From Osedax fenrisi (taxonomy: Eukaryota; Annelida; Polychaeta; Sabellida; Siboglinidae): a DNA stretch of 64,000 bases. Where the stretch lies: assembly GCA_964019155.1 (NCBI GenBank), contig OZ025240.1:33928507-33992506 (forward strand). The letters are read 5' to 3'. The translations under genes were made by a program, and so were the position numbers. The notes under the pieces were generated by a model, which did no database searches, had not been told where the DNA came from, and saw only the letters and a program-made list of their open reading frames with translations. Position 1 is the stretch's first letter, and every line of letters begins with the position of its first letter. Shown here piece by piece: positions 51,230 through 62,372 of this stretch.

Positions 51230-51740
51230 AATAGATTGTTGTACTTGATTATCGACATCGATTGTACAATTAGAATATCTTACCATACTAACGTTTCTTA
51301 TTGTTAACATAGATATTCTTACTTGACTATCGAATTAAATTTTAGTACTCGATTTTCAAACTAGTTTATCTGATAAGATTGTCGAACATGAGTGTGACTC
51401 TAGATTTTCATACTTAATTCGATTTATCGTACTAGATGATCAAACTTGTTTATAGGATTATATTTTTGAAATTGACTGCTAACTAGATTTCCATACTTGA
51501 TTCGATTTGCCGTACTTTGTTGCACAATTATATTGTCTTAGTATACCTGATTATCATACTAGATTAGATTTTCTTACTTTCCTATTATCAAACACGAGTG
51601 TGACTTTAGATGTTAATACTTGATTTGATTTATAGTACTAGATTGTCAAACTTATTTATCTGATTATATTATCGAACTTGACTGCGAACTAGATTTTCAT
51701 ACTTGATTTTATTTATCGTATTCGACTGTCAAACTTGATT
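51230..51740 (+). repeat. Degenerate tandem repeat rich in cttgattcgattt words
   Basis: Units of roughly 110-130 bp contain agattttcatacttgattcg, then atttatcgtacta, gattgtcaaacttg and tatctgattatatt. At least four diverged copies are visible. It is non-coding and lies between a MITE and a SINE. Confidence 0.7.
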
Positions 51741-51784
51741 GTTAACAAACAAATCGGCTCTCGTTAAAACCATTGATGCATTAA

Positions 51785-51905
51785 CATTAGATCTAGAGCG
51801 ACTTCGAAGGTACATTAGAGCCATATATGGTTATGAGTGAAAACTTCATCTAAGTTCCTAGATGGGATGAAAGGACTCCACCAAATAAAAATAACAATAT
51901 ATATA
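51785..51905 (+). repeat. SINE 3'-tail copy
   Basis: cgacttcgaaggtacattag, then agccatatatggttatgagt and cttcatctaagttcctagat, ending ccaccaaataaaaataacaa and an (AT)n run. Same 3' block as 14690-14765 and 48190-48305. It abuts the duplicated unit carrying the first TBP-like gene. Confidence 0.75.
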
Positions 51906-51949
51906 TATTAATGTAATGTTAATAACTTAAATTATTAGTTCTTACAGTA

Positions 51950-53207
51950 ATAATAAAAACCAATTTGAATATATCACATAATATTAAAATAAATATATTT
52001 ATAATAATTATTCATTAATAACAGTCAATTTCCGACGATGAATTCGAGTTCAAACAACAATAGAAACGGAGAAGGTACCGCTGCCGATCTTCACTATACC
52101 ACAACGACTGTAATGGAAACAAGTTACGGGTATCCTAGGTACCCCGGACTAGATGTCCAATTGAATTCGGTGACGTGCACGTTCGAGACGCGATGTATCC
52201 TCCCCCTCAAGCGAATAGCCAGACGTTCGTCGGACACCACGTACTGCGCTAAAACGTTAACGCTTAGGATGAATATCAGGCTTCCGTTCTCCGTGGCGAT
52301 GATCAAGGCGAGCGGGCTGGTCACCGTGACAGGATGCGCGTCACCGGTCACGGCGTTGGATTCAGCTCAACAGGTGGTGTTGGCGCTGAGCGCTACCGTA
52401 CCCGGCGTAGGTTTGCACCTCTTTCAAGATGTAAGCTCGATAACGCAGTGTACGTTGCCGTTCGTCGTCGACGTCGAGGCTCTGTGTCGTCTGTACCCCG
52501 ACTGTACCATGCTCACGGGAACCTCCGAGTGCATGTACTTCGGATTCGAACCTACTACCAAGATCACCATACACGCCGAAGGCCGAACTACCATCGAAAC
52601 TCGCAAACTAGATCACATCCAGTCCGCTATTTTCGCTTTCTTTCCGCGTTGTATTCGATTAGCTCTTCCCTACCACCGGCGGTCGGTAACCGAGAACGGA
52701 ACCATAAATGGTATGCCTATATCCGACGGTATGTACCCAATACAGGTAATCCGTATTTCATATGTGCACGGAGGCTAGTGTATCTATCTATAATCTGATT
52801 ATAGAATTTTCTAATTTGTTTTTGTATATTTGTAATTATATATTTTCAGCTTAAGTCTGTATACTTTATTAACTATATTGTGCGCCAACTGTTTGTACAA
52901 ATGTATGATGACGAGTACAATTTAACTCACTATTTAATTAAATGTAGTTAACCTATAGGCTACGTATACGTCATTTTTGTATTCATTATCATATACATGT
53001 TATTATATTTAATTTGTGTTATGTATTATTATATAACACTTATTTATTAAATTTATTAAATAAAATATAAAAAACATTTCAAATATTGTATATGTATATG
53101 TAATATATAACTATATATATTATTATAATATTTAAAGTTATTAAATTATATATTTTTATTGTTAAATCCTAAAAATTTTAAATGTATAATTATAACGTTT
53201 ATGCTTC

Positions 53208-53241
<34 letters not shown>

Positions 53242-53625
53242 TATATAATTTTATATAATTATAATTCAGTTAAGTTAATTATATGTATTCGATATTTTAT
53301 CTTTCCTGTGTATTAGTTATTTTTTTTTGTACGTTACTTAAGTATGATGATTTTGTGATTAAATAGATATGGGTTAAGTTAATAAATATAACCTTAGTTT
53401 AACATACTTAGAATGTAGTAAAAGGATATTTAATTAAATAAGGTCCTATAGGTTAGGCCCAACTATAGTTGCCTTTCATTGTTGCTTGTTTATTTAATAT
53501 ATATTTAAATAGAGAAAGTAAGATAAATATTATAATATAATATATATTTATGTAAGTAGGTATACCTTCTCCTCGTAAGGGTTACATCGTACCAATATTT
53601 GTAACCTAACAACATCAATCGTAAT
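51950..53625 (+). repeat. Duplicated gene unit, copy 1
   Basis: Aligns with 57142-58815. The match begins around aataataaaaaccratktgaa before the gene, covers the 5' leader (gaatatatcacataatatta), both exons, the intron and the 3' flank (gtacaaatgtatgatgayga, tttcctgtgtattagt, aatagagaaagtaagata), and fades near aatcgtaataat. Offset between copies is about 5.19 kb. Non-coding parts remain alignable, so the duplication is not extremely old. Confidence 0.85.
52038..52951 (+). CDS. Divergent TBP-fold protein, TLF/TRF2 (TBPL1)-like, copy 1
   Basis: Exon 1 52038-52745 (phase 0; donor gtaatc), exon 2 52850-52951, intron 104 bp; 269 residues. Without splicing the frame runs on to a stop at 52778. 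Residues 1-37 are a Ser/Asn/Thr-rich tail. From about 40 to 205 the TBP core is recognisable: SVTCTFETRCILPLKRIAR (family: VVCVFRTRC.L.L.KIA), SVAMIKASGLVTVTG (family: T..I..SGK...TG), LHLFQDVSSITQCTLPFVVD (family: F.DF...N....C...F.I.L), ITIHAEGRTTIETRKLDHIQ and AIFAFFPRC (family: IF.SG...VTG......A...IYP). The minor-groove-intercalating Phe of TBP is not seen at the I.ASG position (Lys). Exon 2 adds LKSVYFINYIVRQLFVQMYD then DEYNLTHYLIKCS. A likely 5' untranslated intron ends at ttaataacag (52024). TBP-family proteins are nuclear core-promoter factors; TATA binding by this one is doubtful. Confidence 0.8.
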
Positions 53626-53650
53626 AATTATAATTATAAACATTATAATG
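52952..53650. other. 3' flank of TBP-like copy 1
   Basis: Presumed 3' untranslated and downstream sequence, alignable with the flank of copy 2 until about 53625. It contains (AT)n at 53212-53238. No further gene seen. Confidence 0.5.
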
Positions 53651-53651
53651 T

Positions 53652-54180
53652 AGAGGAAAGTAACCGTATACGGACACTACGTAATTAATAATTTATTTAG
53701 TTTAGTATTTTGTAATTAATAATATAATTTAAGTATCTAAATAATAACAATTTTACATTTAGCTTTATTGGTGGCATTAATATTACAACGCACGCGATTT
53801 TTATGAAAATCAGAATAGTTTATACGCTGCGCGCTGATTTGTTATACCCTATAGGGTGTCCGTATTTAAGACATCTATATGTTAAGACATCATATGTCCT
53901 TAGTAGGGACTTATATGACTTCTAGATATATGCTTATAACTTAATGAATGTTTTGATATCAAATATAGAAGTTATATTTATAATTTTTCGAATGCTTTAT
54001 TTTTAAATAATATAGTGTTATATTTTGGAATAGAAGGTTTTAAGTTGACATTTTTTTTCAAATGATGTAAATATTTAATAAATTGTATGCTAAACTTTAT
54101 CATAAAGCCTATTATATATATTATAACTTCGTATATTATATATGATATTATTAAATTTAATATATAAGTTTATGTAACTA
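53652..54180. mobile_element. TA MITE family 1, right-truncated copy
   Basis: Begins gaggaaagtaaccgtatacg then gacact. It shares cattaatattacaacgcacg, gcgcgctgattt, gggtgtccgtatttaagaca and cttataacttaatgaatg with 37150-38169 (inverted relative order). A matching second end is missing, so this copy is broken. Confidence 0.65.
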
Positions 54181-55008
54181 TATACATTTATATAAATAAT
54201 ATTAGTTATACCTACCTATATGTTAATAATATAAGTTTAATATAAGTTTTTACATATACAATATATTGTATATTTTTTACAAACTTTATATATTATAAAT
54301 CATAATATAATATAATAAGTTCAGATAGGTATATTACCTAGTTAGGTGTATTATCCTATTTATTTAAAATATTATATTATAAATTCATATAAATAATGTA
54401 AGTATACTAGCCTATAGGCTATGTCGAACATTATAGGTTACCTACACGCATAGATTTGTATTTGACCACTTATGTTACGATATGTAAACTATACATCAAT
54501 GCCTACACGTTATAAAGAATGTGCGCGTTTATGAATGTACGATATTTAATTATATAAAATTATAATAAATTATATAAATTAATGATAAGTTCATAAGTTC
54601 TACAAATTTATGTATTTTTGAGAGAAACATTGTTTTCTAAATCAGTTATTCCCAACCTCTGAATCATAACCCAAATATGGGTAATTGGGTTTTTTGTTTA
54701 CTCATGACTCGTGAGTTAATATGATATATCCTATATATCCTATATACATATGTAGTTATATAATACACCTATCTACAAATATTTATATATATATATATAT
54801 ATATATTATAGTTTATATTATTCATTTATGACTAAAATATATTAATAATAAAATAAAATCGTGTCATTGGGTCATGGTAAATGATATAAATTAAGAATTA
54901 TCAAAAAAGGGTCACGATGAAAAAATGTGGGCCACTGCTCTAAATATATGGCTCAAGTGAACACCCAAAAATGTCTACCGCTAGGGGATTTTGCAATCAT
55001 AAAATTAT
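54181..55008. other. AT-rich spacer
   Basis: No supported gene. The 54927-55154 open frame overlaps the beginning of the dispersed repeat and has no recognisable features. Confidence 0.45.
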
Positions 55009-55671
55009 GTATTTTTTTCTACGACTATTGCATGAATATATTGCTCATGCGAACAACCATTAATACATTTATATTTATCAGTATATTAATCAGTATTCTA
55101 TTAATTCTATCTTTATTTGAATATAATAATGAACTTAAATATGAATTATTATAATTATTATTTATATTAAAAATACTTATTTTCCCTTTTATTATTATTG
55201 ATATCGCCATGGTAACAGTTTTATTATTATTGATGACAATTAAAATTATATAATTATTATAATATTAACTGCATCACATTTGTAGTTCTCATTATTGTTG
55301 TTTATTATTTGATACATTAACATTAAACGTAAGTTTAATTTATATGCATTTATAATAGTTAAATAATGTGTATTTTATTTATTAAAATCCCCTAATGGGT
55401 TCATGGATATATATGGTCTATTCGGAACATATATTTATAGTTTAAGTAGGAAAACTACAAATCTACGATACGCCGTATAATATATTAAATTTATATAATA
55501 TAAATATAATAATTAATATATATATATATATATACATTTTCAGAATTAAAGTTAGTTTATTTCTAAATGAAATAAACTAACTTTAATTCTGAAAATGTAT
55601 ATGTATATATTAATTATTATATTTATATTATATAAATGTAATATATTATATAATATATAATTTATATATCC

Positions 55672-55728
<57 letters not shown>

Positions 55729-56163
55729 ATAGTAATAATTTCTTATATATATAAAGGTTATTATTATAATGAAGTAATAATTAGTCAAGAATGGACAATG
55801 TTCATTTATTATATATTATTATATTTTATTTATTAATAAATATTAAAAATATTTAAAAATATTAAAATGTACTTGTATTTATTTTATTTATAATATATTA
55901 TATTTTATATTTAATTTGTTTTCTTACTATTTGTTAATCTATATTTTGTATATAGAGATAATAAATGAATTTTGTATTTCCTCAATAAATGGGTATTATA
56001 TATATAAATAAATCAGATTTATTATGTCATGTTGTAAAGCATGACATAATGGAGAAGTTAATAAACAATTGTATTTATTTTTGCGAGAACTTCCCCAATC
56101 ATCATATTATAGATAAGTTAGATTCTCATGAGTAAAAAAATGTAAATATAAATAATTAAGATG

Positions 56164-56200
<37 letters not shown>

Positions 56201-56222
56201 AACATAATATTTTTTTAATGTA
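55009..56222 (+). repeat. Dispersed ~1.1-kb repeat, copy B (empty of MITE)
   Basis: Parallels 36548-38672. At about 55728 the sequence reads tatataatagtaataatttc, where copy A has tatatag-TA-[1,020 bp]-TA-gtaataatttc. This copy therefore preserves the uninterrupted target site. It also contains an inverted pair ttctgaaaatgtata / tatacattttcagaa around 55530-55600. Confidence 0.8.
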
Positions 56223-56325
56223 TGTTTTTTTATTGAATTACTTATTATTTTATTTAAATATTATTTGTAAATGTGGTTGTATCCTTTTATTTATTTTATA
56301 GTTTTGTAAAATATCAAATTACCTA

Positions 56326-57053
56326 GGGGAAAGTAACCTAATACAGACACTTTAACAATAAATGGTCTTAACATGTTATGACTTAATATTTTTATTTAAA
56401 ATGACAATATCTCAATATATAATTATAGATATTATTGTGATTTTAAAATTGTATTTAATCTTTTAATTTCATAGATAACTGTGGTGTCCGTATTCGGTAC
56501 CCGTGTTCGAATACAGACACCCTATATAACACTATAGTTTATCTATAGATAAACTATGTATAATTTATGAACCAATCAAAAATCTACGCTTCGCGCTGAT
56601 TGGCTATAGCATGTCCGTATTAGGGACGTATATATAAGGATCTCTATAGAGGTATATAGACTATAGTCTATATATATATAGATATATCTATAGATATATT
56701 ATTATAACTTAATTAATATTTGATAACACATAGAAATTATGTATATAATGTTTAATTTGTAATGTTTAACCCTGTGATTTAAAATTCTTTAGTTATTAAT
56801 AATATATTGTTATGCTTTATATCGATACATTTGTATATGCTTGAGAAGGTTTTAATTTTTGAAATTTGTTTTCATAAATTTAAAAACTTAATAAAAAAAT
56901 AAGTTTATTGGTTATATCAGCACTATTTTGAATAATAAAAAATACTTATTTAGACTATTTATATAATTATGAATATTGTATTCATTACAAATTTTGTTGT
57001 ATGATTTATGGTTTCTGAGATACCGAGAGTGTCTGTATTCGGCTACTTTCCCC
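56326..57053. mobile_element. TA-flanked MITE, family 1, complete copy
   Basis: Left end ggggaaagtaacctaataca then gacact; right end (complement) ggggaaagtagccgaataca then gacact. TA lies on both sides (56324-56325, 57054-57055). Length 728 bp. Internal gtgtccgtattcgg lies at about 56483 and a second internal cluster at 56505-56620, including cttcgcgctgattgg. It is inserted about 170 bp upstream of the second TBP-like gene, just outside the duplicated unit. Confidence 0.9.
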
Positions 57054-57141
57054 TATTATTTTGTATCGTATATATGTGCATCATTATTTATTCGAATAAT
57101 TAACAGGGTACAACAGATAAACTAATAGTGATAGTGATAAT

Positions 57142-58815
57142 AAAAACCGATGTGAATATATCACATAATATTAAAATAAATATATTTATAATAATAATTC
57201 ACATTAATAACAGATTTGCGGACGATGAATTCGAGTTCAAACAACATCGAAACCGAAGAAGGTAGCGCAGCCGAGAATGCCTCCAATCATCACCATAGCC
57301 CTACAACTATCGCAGACGCGTATAGTTCGCATCCCGAGCTAGACATCAGAGTGGACACCGTTACCTGCCGGTTCAAGACGGGCTGTCTGCTCCACCTCAA
57401 GAACATAGGCCGCCGGGTGCCGGACACCACGTACATCGCCGCCAAGCTGGCGGTGCGGATGAATATCCTGAAGCCGTTCAGCGTGGCGATGATCAAGGCT
57501 AGCGGTTCGGTAACCGTGTTCGGGTGCGGGTCGCCGTTCTCCGCATTCCTCGCCGGTCAACAGGTGGCGCGCGCACTCAAGCGTATCGTACCCGGGGTAC
57601 GCATGCGTCGCTTTAAAGAGGTCAGCGTATTATCGCGCTGTAGGCTGCCGTTCGGCGTCGACGTCGAGGCTCTGTGCGACCGCCATCCTAGGTGTACCGA
57701 ACTGGCCAAGGATGCGAACAGCGGAGATAAGTGCGTGTACTACGTGTACGAACCTACCGCCTTGGTCAGCATCTACAACGATGGCCGAGTTACCATAGAA
57801 ACGCGCAAGATAGCGCACGTCGCGCCGGCTATGGACGCCATCTTTCCGTGTTGCCATCGTTACTCTCGTCCCGATAGCCGGCGGTCGGTAGCCGATACCG
57901 GAACCGGACCTCTACTCGGCGGTATGTCCGTATTACCGGTACGTATTATGTAATACGTAGGCGGGTTGTGTGCTATCCGCGCGTATACGATATTCGTGCT
58001 ATAGAATATCTATATTGTATATGTGTACGGAGGCCATGGCCTCCGCACTGCAGTGTATCTAAATATAATCTAATGTATATAATTTTATAATTTGTATTTG
58101 TATATTTATAATTATATATTTTCAGCTTAACTATGTATACATTATTAACCATATTATATGCCAACTGGTTGTACAAATGTATGATGATGAGTGAAATTTA
58201 ACGCACTATTTAATTAAATGTAGTTCCCTACATCATTGTTGTATTCATTATCCTATAAATATTATTATACTTAATTCGTGTTATGTATTATTATATAACC
58301 CTTCTTTATTAAATAAAATATAAAACAAATTTCAAATATTTTATATGTAGGTGTAATATATATAACCTATATATAATTATACATAAATGTATCAAATTAT
58401 ATATTTTTATTGTTAAATCCTAAAACTTTTAAATGTATAATAATGTTTATACTTCTGCATAAGTCAGTTAAATTAATTATTTGTATTCGATATTTTCTCT
58501 TTCCTGTGTATTAGTTGTTTTTTTTTAAGTTACTTAAGTATGGTGATTTTGTGAAAATTCTATATGATTAAATAGATATAGGTTAAGTTAATAAATATAA
58601 CCTAAGATTAACCTTCTTAGATTGTAGTAAAAGAGTATTTAATTAAATGATGTCATAGTGGTTTCCATTGTTGCTTGTATATTTAGTATATATTTAAATA
58701 GAGAAAGTAAGATAAATATTATAATATAATCTAAGTGTTTGCACACTCATACGCATACCTTCTCTTAATCGTGACAATCTTTGTAACATAACAAAAATCA
58801 ATCTTAATAATGAAT
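57142..58815 (+). repeat. Duplicated gene unit, copy 2
   Basis: Partner of 51950-53625. Same order of 5' leader, exon 1, intron, exon 2 and 3' flank. The intron is 187 bp here against 104 bp in copy 1, and the flank lacks the (AT)n insertion at 53212. Confidence 0.85.
57225..58194 (+). CDS. Divergent TBP-fold protein, TLF/TRF2 (TBPL1)-like, copy 2
   Basis: Exon 1 57225-57938 (phase 0; donor gtacgt), exon 2 58126-58194; 260 residues. Unspliced, the frame would stop at 57953. The start is the ATG at 57225 (MNSSSNN, same as copy 1); the in-frame codons before it begin with TTG and are not needed. Conserved with copy 1: VTC.F.T.C.L.LK.I.RR.PDTTY, PFSVAMIKASG, VTV.GC.SP, F..VS....C.LPF.VDVEALC, EPT....I...GR.TIETRK, and the tail exon LNYVYIINHIICQLVVQMYD then DE followed by TGA. 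The shorter tail results from TGA where copy 1 has tac. Substitutions are many while the frame and hydrophobic pattern are kept, which suggests purifying selection on both copies. The TBP-fold assignment comes from motif comparison. Whether it binds promoters, and as a partner of which TFIIA/TFIIB, is unknown. Confidence 0.8.
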
Positions 58816-58910
58816 GTATAACAGAATTATCATAATCTATTTAAAACAGGAGGTGCAATAATGATTTACCTACATTTATAGTTAACTGTATTCCATTATA
58901 AACAAAAGTA

Positions 58911-59502
58911 GGGGAGTGAAGGGAGTAGTGGCCGATAATTAATATACCTCAGAAGATTTCTAATATATCGATAAATACTGAATTTTAGGCTCTTATTTTT
59001 TTGAATTAACTAGAAATCATATAGTTCTAGAATAATGTGATTTCACTTTTATATATAACGTGTTTAACATAATAATATAAACGTTTGATTAGGCATTAAA
59101 AAAGCACTAAAATAAGGCAATGCCGTAGCAGTGGCCGCTAGTATCAGAAAATCCGATATGTGTCTCGTAATGTATTCGATTTATATTTTGTTAATTATTT
59201 AATATTAAATAATTATATTTATGATGCATAAACACCTTATTTGATTCAATGATTTAACTATATATGCACATACTCACATATAAATAAGCATAAATATATA
59301 TAATCATAGTTTTCTCAAAATTTGACAAACAATTATTATGTAATAAATTAATTAATTATTTAAAAAAAATGTTTACTATATATTATAGATATTTTGATTA
59401 TCTAAATATTATATATAGAACTTGTTATCCTATCAAACACCATTTAAGCGTTAATTAAAACGGCCACTACTCCGTCCTCGGCCACTACCCTCTTCCATCC
59501 CC
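58911..59502. mobile_element. TA-flanked MITE, family 3, complete copy
   Basis: Left end ggggagtgaagggagtagtg then gccg; right end (complement) ggggatggaagagggtagtg then gccg. TA on both sides (58909-58910, 59503-59504). 592 bp. The motif gtagtggccg / cggccactac is repeated at both ends and near 59125-59145 (gcagtggccgctag). It is the uninterrupted counterpart of 41480-43358. Confidence 0.9.
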
Positions 59503-59764
59503 TATATCTATACGATTTATGCTTCGATTTTAAAATACATGAATAATACCTATACATTGTTTCAATACAGCTTATTTATAATATAAATTTTATATGTATA
59601 TGATACCTATATAACAATTTTCTATGTCCCAACGATTGGTCTGATACCTTGTTTCTAGGGTTAACTATGTAATGCTTTAATCACATATACCTACATTATA
59701 ATTGGGTCAGACATCTAAATTATAAATTATATAGTTTATAATATTTATCCAGCCAGTTATAGAA

Positions 59765-60092
59765 TCCCAGCAAACAGTAATAGCAGCATAACAGCTTATG
59801 TAATAGCCTCAAAGCCTCGCGTTTATATTGTGCTATTAAATGTCTATTATGATGTTATTAATTTTTCATTATATTATGCTGCTCTTATGCTGCTATTTAA
59901 AGTATATTATGCTAATATTATGCTGCTATTAATTTTAGCATAATATACTTTAAATAGCAGCATAATAGCAAGCCAAATTTATAGCAGCATAATAGACATT
60001 TAATAGCAGCATAATAGCACAATGTAAACATGTGAGGCTATTAAATATGCTGTTATGATGTTATTATGCTGCTATTACTGTTTGCTGGGATG
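59765..60092. mobile_element. Foldback element built from tgctattatgctgctatta words
   Basis: The ends are tcccagcaaacagtaatagc then agcataa, and its exact complement at the right (ttatgctgctattactgtt then tgctggga). Between them lie several inverted copies of cataatagcagcataa-type words, with a central inverted pair (agtatattatgctaa / ttagcataatatact). A related fragment lies at 17505-17645. Target duplication not found. Confidence 0.85.
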
Positions 60093-60209
60093 GCTTCCTT
60101 TAACTTAAATAATCCACAAGGGAGCTATGAAGCTAATTAATATCATGAGTATAGCCATGCATATATATTTATTTAAATAAAAATATAATATAAAATCAGG
60201 GAGATAAAA

Positions 60210-60592
60210 CCAAGACCTCATATAACCTCAATGTTATAGGAGGTATTGATAAAAACCTACCTGATAAAATACAACTCTATGGAACATTAATTATTAATAT
60301 ATACATCATAAATTTGTCCATAAAGCTAGTATATTTGTATTTTGCCTGAACTATACATCTATGATATTATATCATTGATATAGATAGATCGTTCTATCTC
60401 TATGATAGAGATTCTCTATCACAGATATATAATTATGATATATTTATAATATAGGGGACTATATGGGCCTATGAGCTAATAATACCTACATATGGGCCTA
60501 TGAGCTATAGGCATATATAGATTTATATAGCTCTATAGCCAATACCTCCTATAACCTCGGTAAAATAGGTTATAGAAGGTCTTTATATGGAT
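60210..60592. repeat. Inverted-repeat element (ataggaggtattg)
   Basis: Left agacctcatataacctcaat then gttataggaggtattg; the right complement reads agaccttctataacctattt then taccgaggttataggaggta and ttg. About 380 bp, no coding sequence. The centre has further small palindromes (gatctatctatc, ctatgggcctatgagcta). Confidence 0.55.
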
Positions 60593-62372
60593 TATAAGAT
60601 AACTTTCTCTTTAGCTCTATGCATAGAGCTAGAGAGAAATTGCTCTATGGATAATTTGGTCTTTAATCTTTGATTGTTGTATTATTAAAAGATTTATAAT
60701 CTCGAAATTATTAATTAAATGAATAGACAGGATTTAAATAGGTTCATTTACGGTTCAAATGTTAATTTCATAAGAAATTTTATCACTTTTCTATTTCTGA
60801 TTCATTTGTTAAATTGTCGATTCTTACATTGGTATTTATATAATTAAATATATATGTATATTTTCATAAAGTGCATTACTGTACTAATTTAATTATATAT
60901 ATATTATGTTATTATTAAAATATGTTCAAATTCAAATCATTAAATTTAATGATTTTACAAATTGTATAAATAATTTTATAAATTTTTAATATTAATATAT
61001 GTACGAATGTCTAAACTTATTATTTAGTAAATTATAACAGTAATTAGATATTTTTTTTCATAAATTATAATATATCCAATAGCTATGGTCCTCGGTATAT
61101 CGTATAAATATATTGTGGGCGTTTCCCTTTATAATAGTATATGTATTTTATAAGTTCAACTTATTAGATTTATAATTAAACTTTAAAAAAAATCTCAAAT
61201 TTAATTTTTGACAATAATTATTGAATATACTTTTAAATATATATTATTTAATATTATTATTCTAATTAATAATTTTAGTTTTATATTAGACTCGATGACA
61301 TACATCTGCAAGTGCATATTACATATAATATTTACTGAAAATGATGTTATGCTTGAATGATTTTATCAATTTCAATATCATTGAATATGATTTTACATTT
61401 AATATAACATTATTATAATGATTATAGTGAATCTTGAATGATTTTAATGATTATGGTCTCGGTGTACATTATGTACTACATATTTTAATTATATATACAA
61501 TCAAATGCAAATATTCTTAAAAGTAATGATTTCAATATAATTATATTAAATTGTTCTATAATTTAATAATCATAATAATCATCATTATAATATCATATCA
61601 TATAAGATATAAGATATTTATTTGTCAAATAAAAGGCTTTTTTTAATTTGTATTTCTTTGTAATTCATTACAATTACTTTAATTATATTAAAATAAAAAA
61701 CTTATATTTGAAGTATGCTTTTCTACATTATGTATATTCATTATAATTAATATAAGCATTACCAGATAATTGAAATATATTTAACTATACCTCACAAAAT
61801 TATCTATTTGAGAGTACAATCAGTTTATATTATACCTATACATTCTGTCCTTGCTATAATATTGTTATCATTATAATAATTATAAAAATTGATAAAAGAA
61901 ATGATTTATATAATTATATTATTAATAGTAATCATTAAAATGTAGTGTAATTATGATATGATGTTTATTTGATATAATCTAGGAAGTGATAAGAATATGT
62001 TGATATAATGTAGATTTAAGCTAACCATTGCGGATGTCACACTTCATTTCATACTTATATTATGCTTCATTTCATACAATAATATTGACACTTATTATTT
62101 ATTTAATAGTTAATAGTATATTGAATTGAATCTAGGATTAGTTAAATTGAAGGTATGAATGTGTATAATTTGAAAATACCTTTATAATAAGTAGCATACT
62201 ATAGTAACATCTTAAGGGTGTACTATTTTTATTTTACATCAATTTAGATAGCACAACAAAATAAATCTAAATTAAAAGAGTTAATTTAAATGGAAATTTA
62301 TTAATACAACTAATAAGAATACATTTGATATGTCCGAGCATGAATATTTGACTTGTACATTATTTCATAGAA
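60593..62372. other. AT-rich intergenic stretch upstream of the reductase gene
   Basis: No supported gene. A palindrome ctttagctctatgcatagag lies at 60610-60630. The rest is AT-rich with no repeat family that I recognise. Confidence 0.5.

Noticed and set aside
52124..52606. Minus-strand and alternative-frame open frames over the TBP-like genes (also 57290-57857)
   Set aside because: They arise from the high GC content of the real exons. The plus-strand frame is the one conserved between the two copies.
57216..57224. Starting the second TBP-like gene upstream at TTG (MRTMNSSS)
   Set aside because: The ATG at 57225 aligns with the start of the first copy, and an acceptor-like taacag lies just before it.
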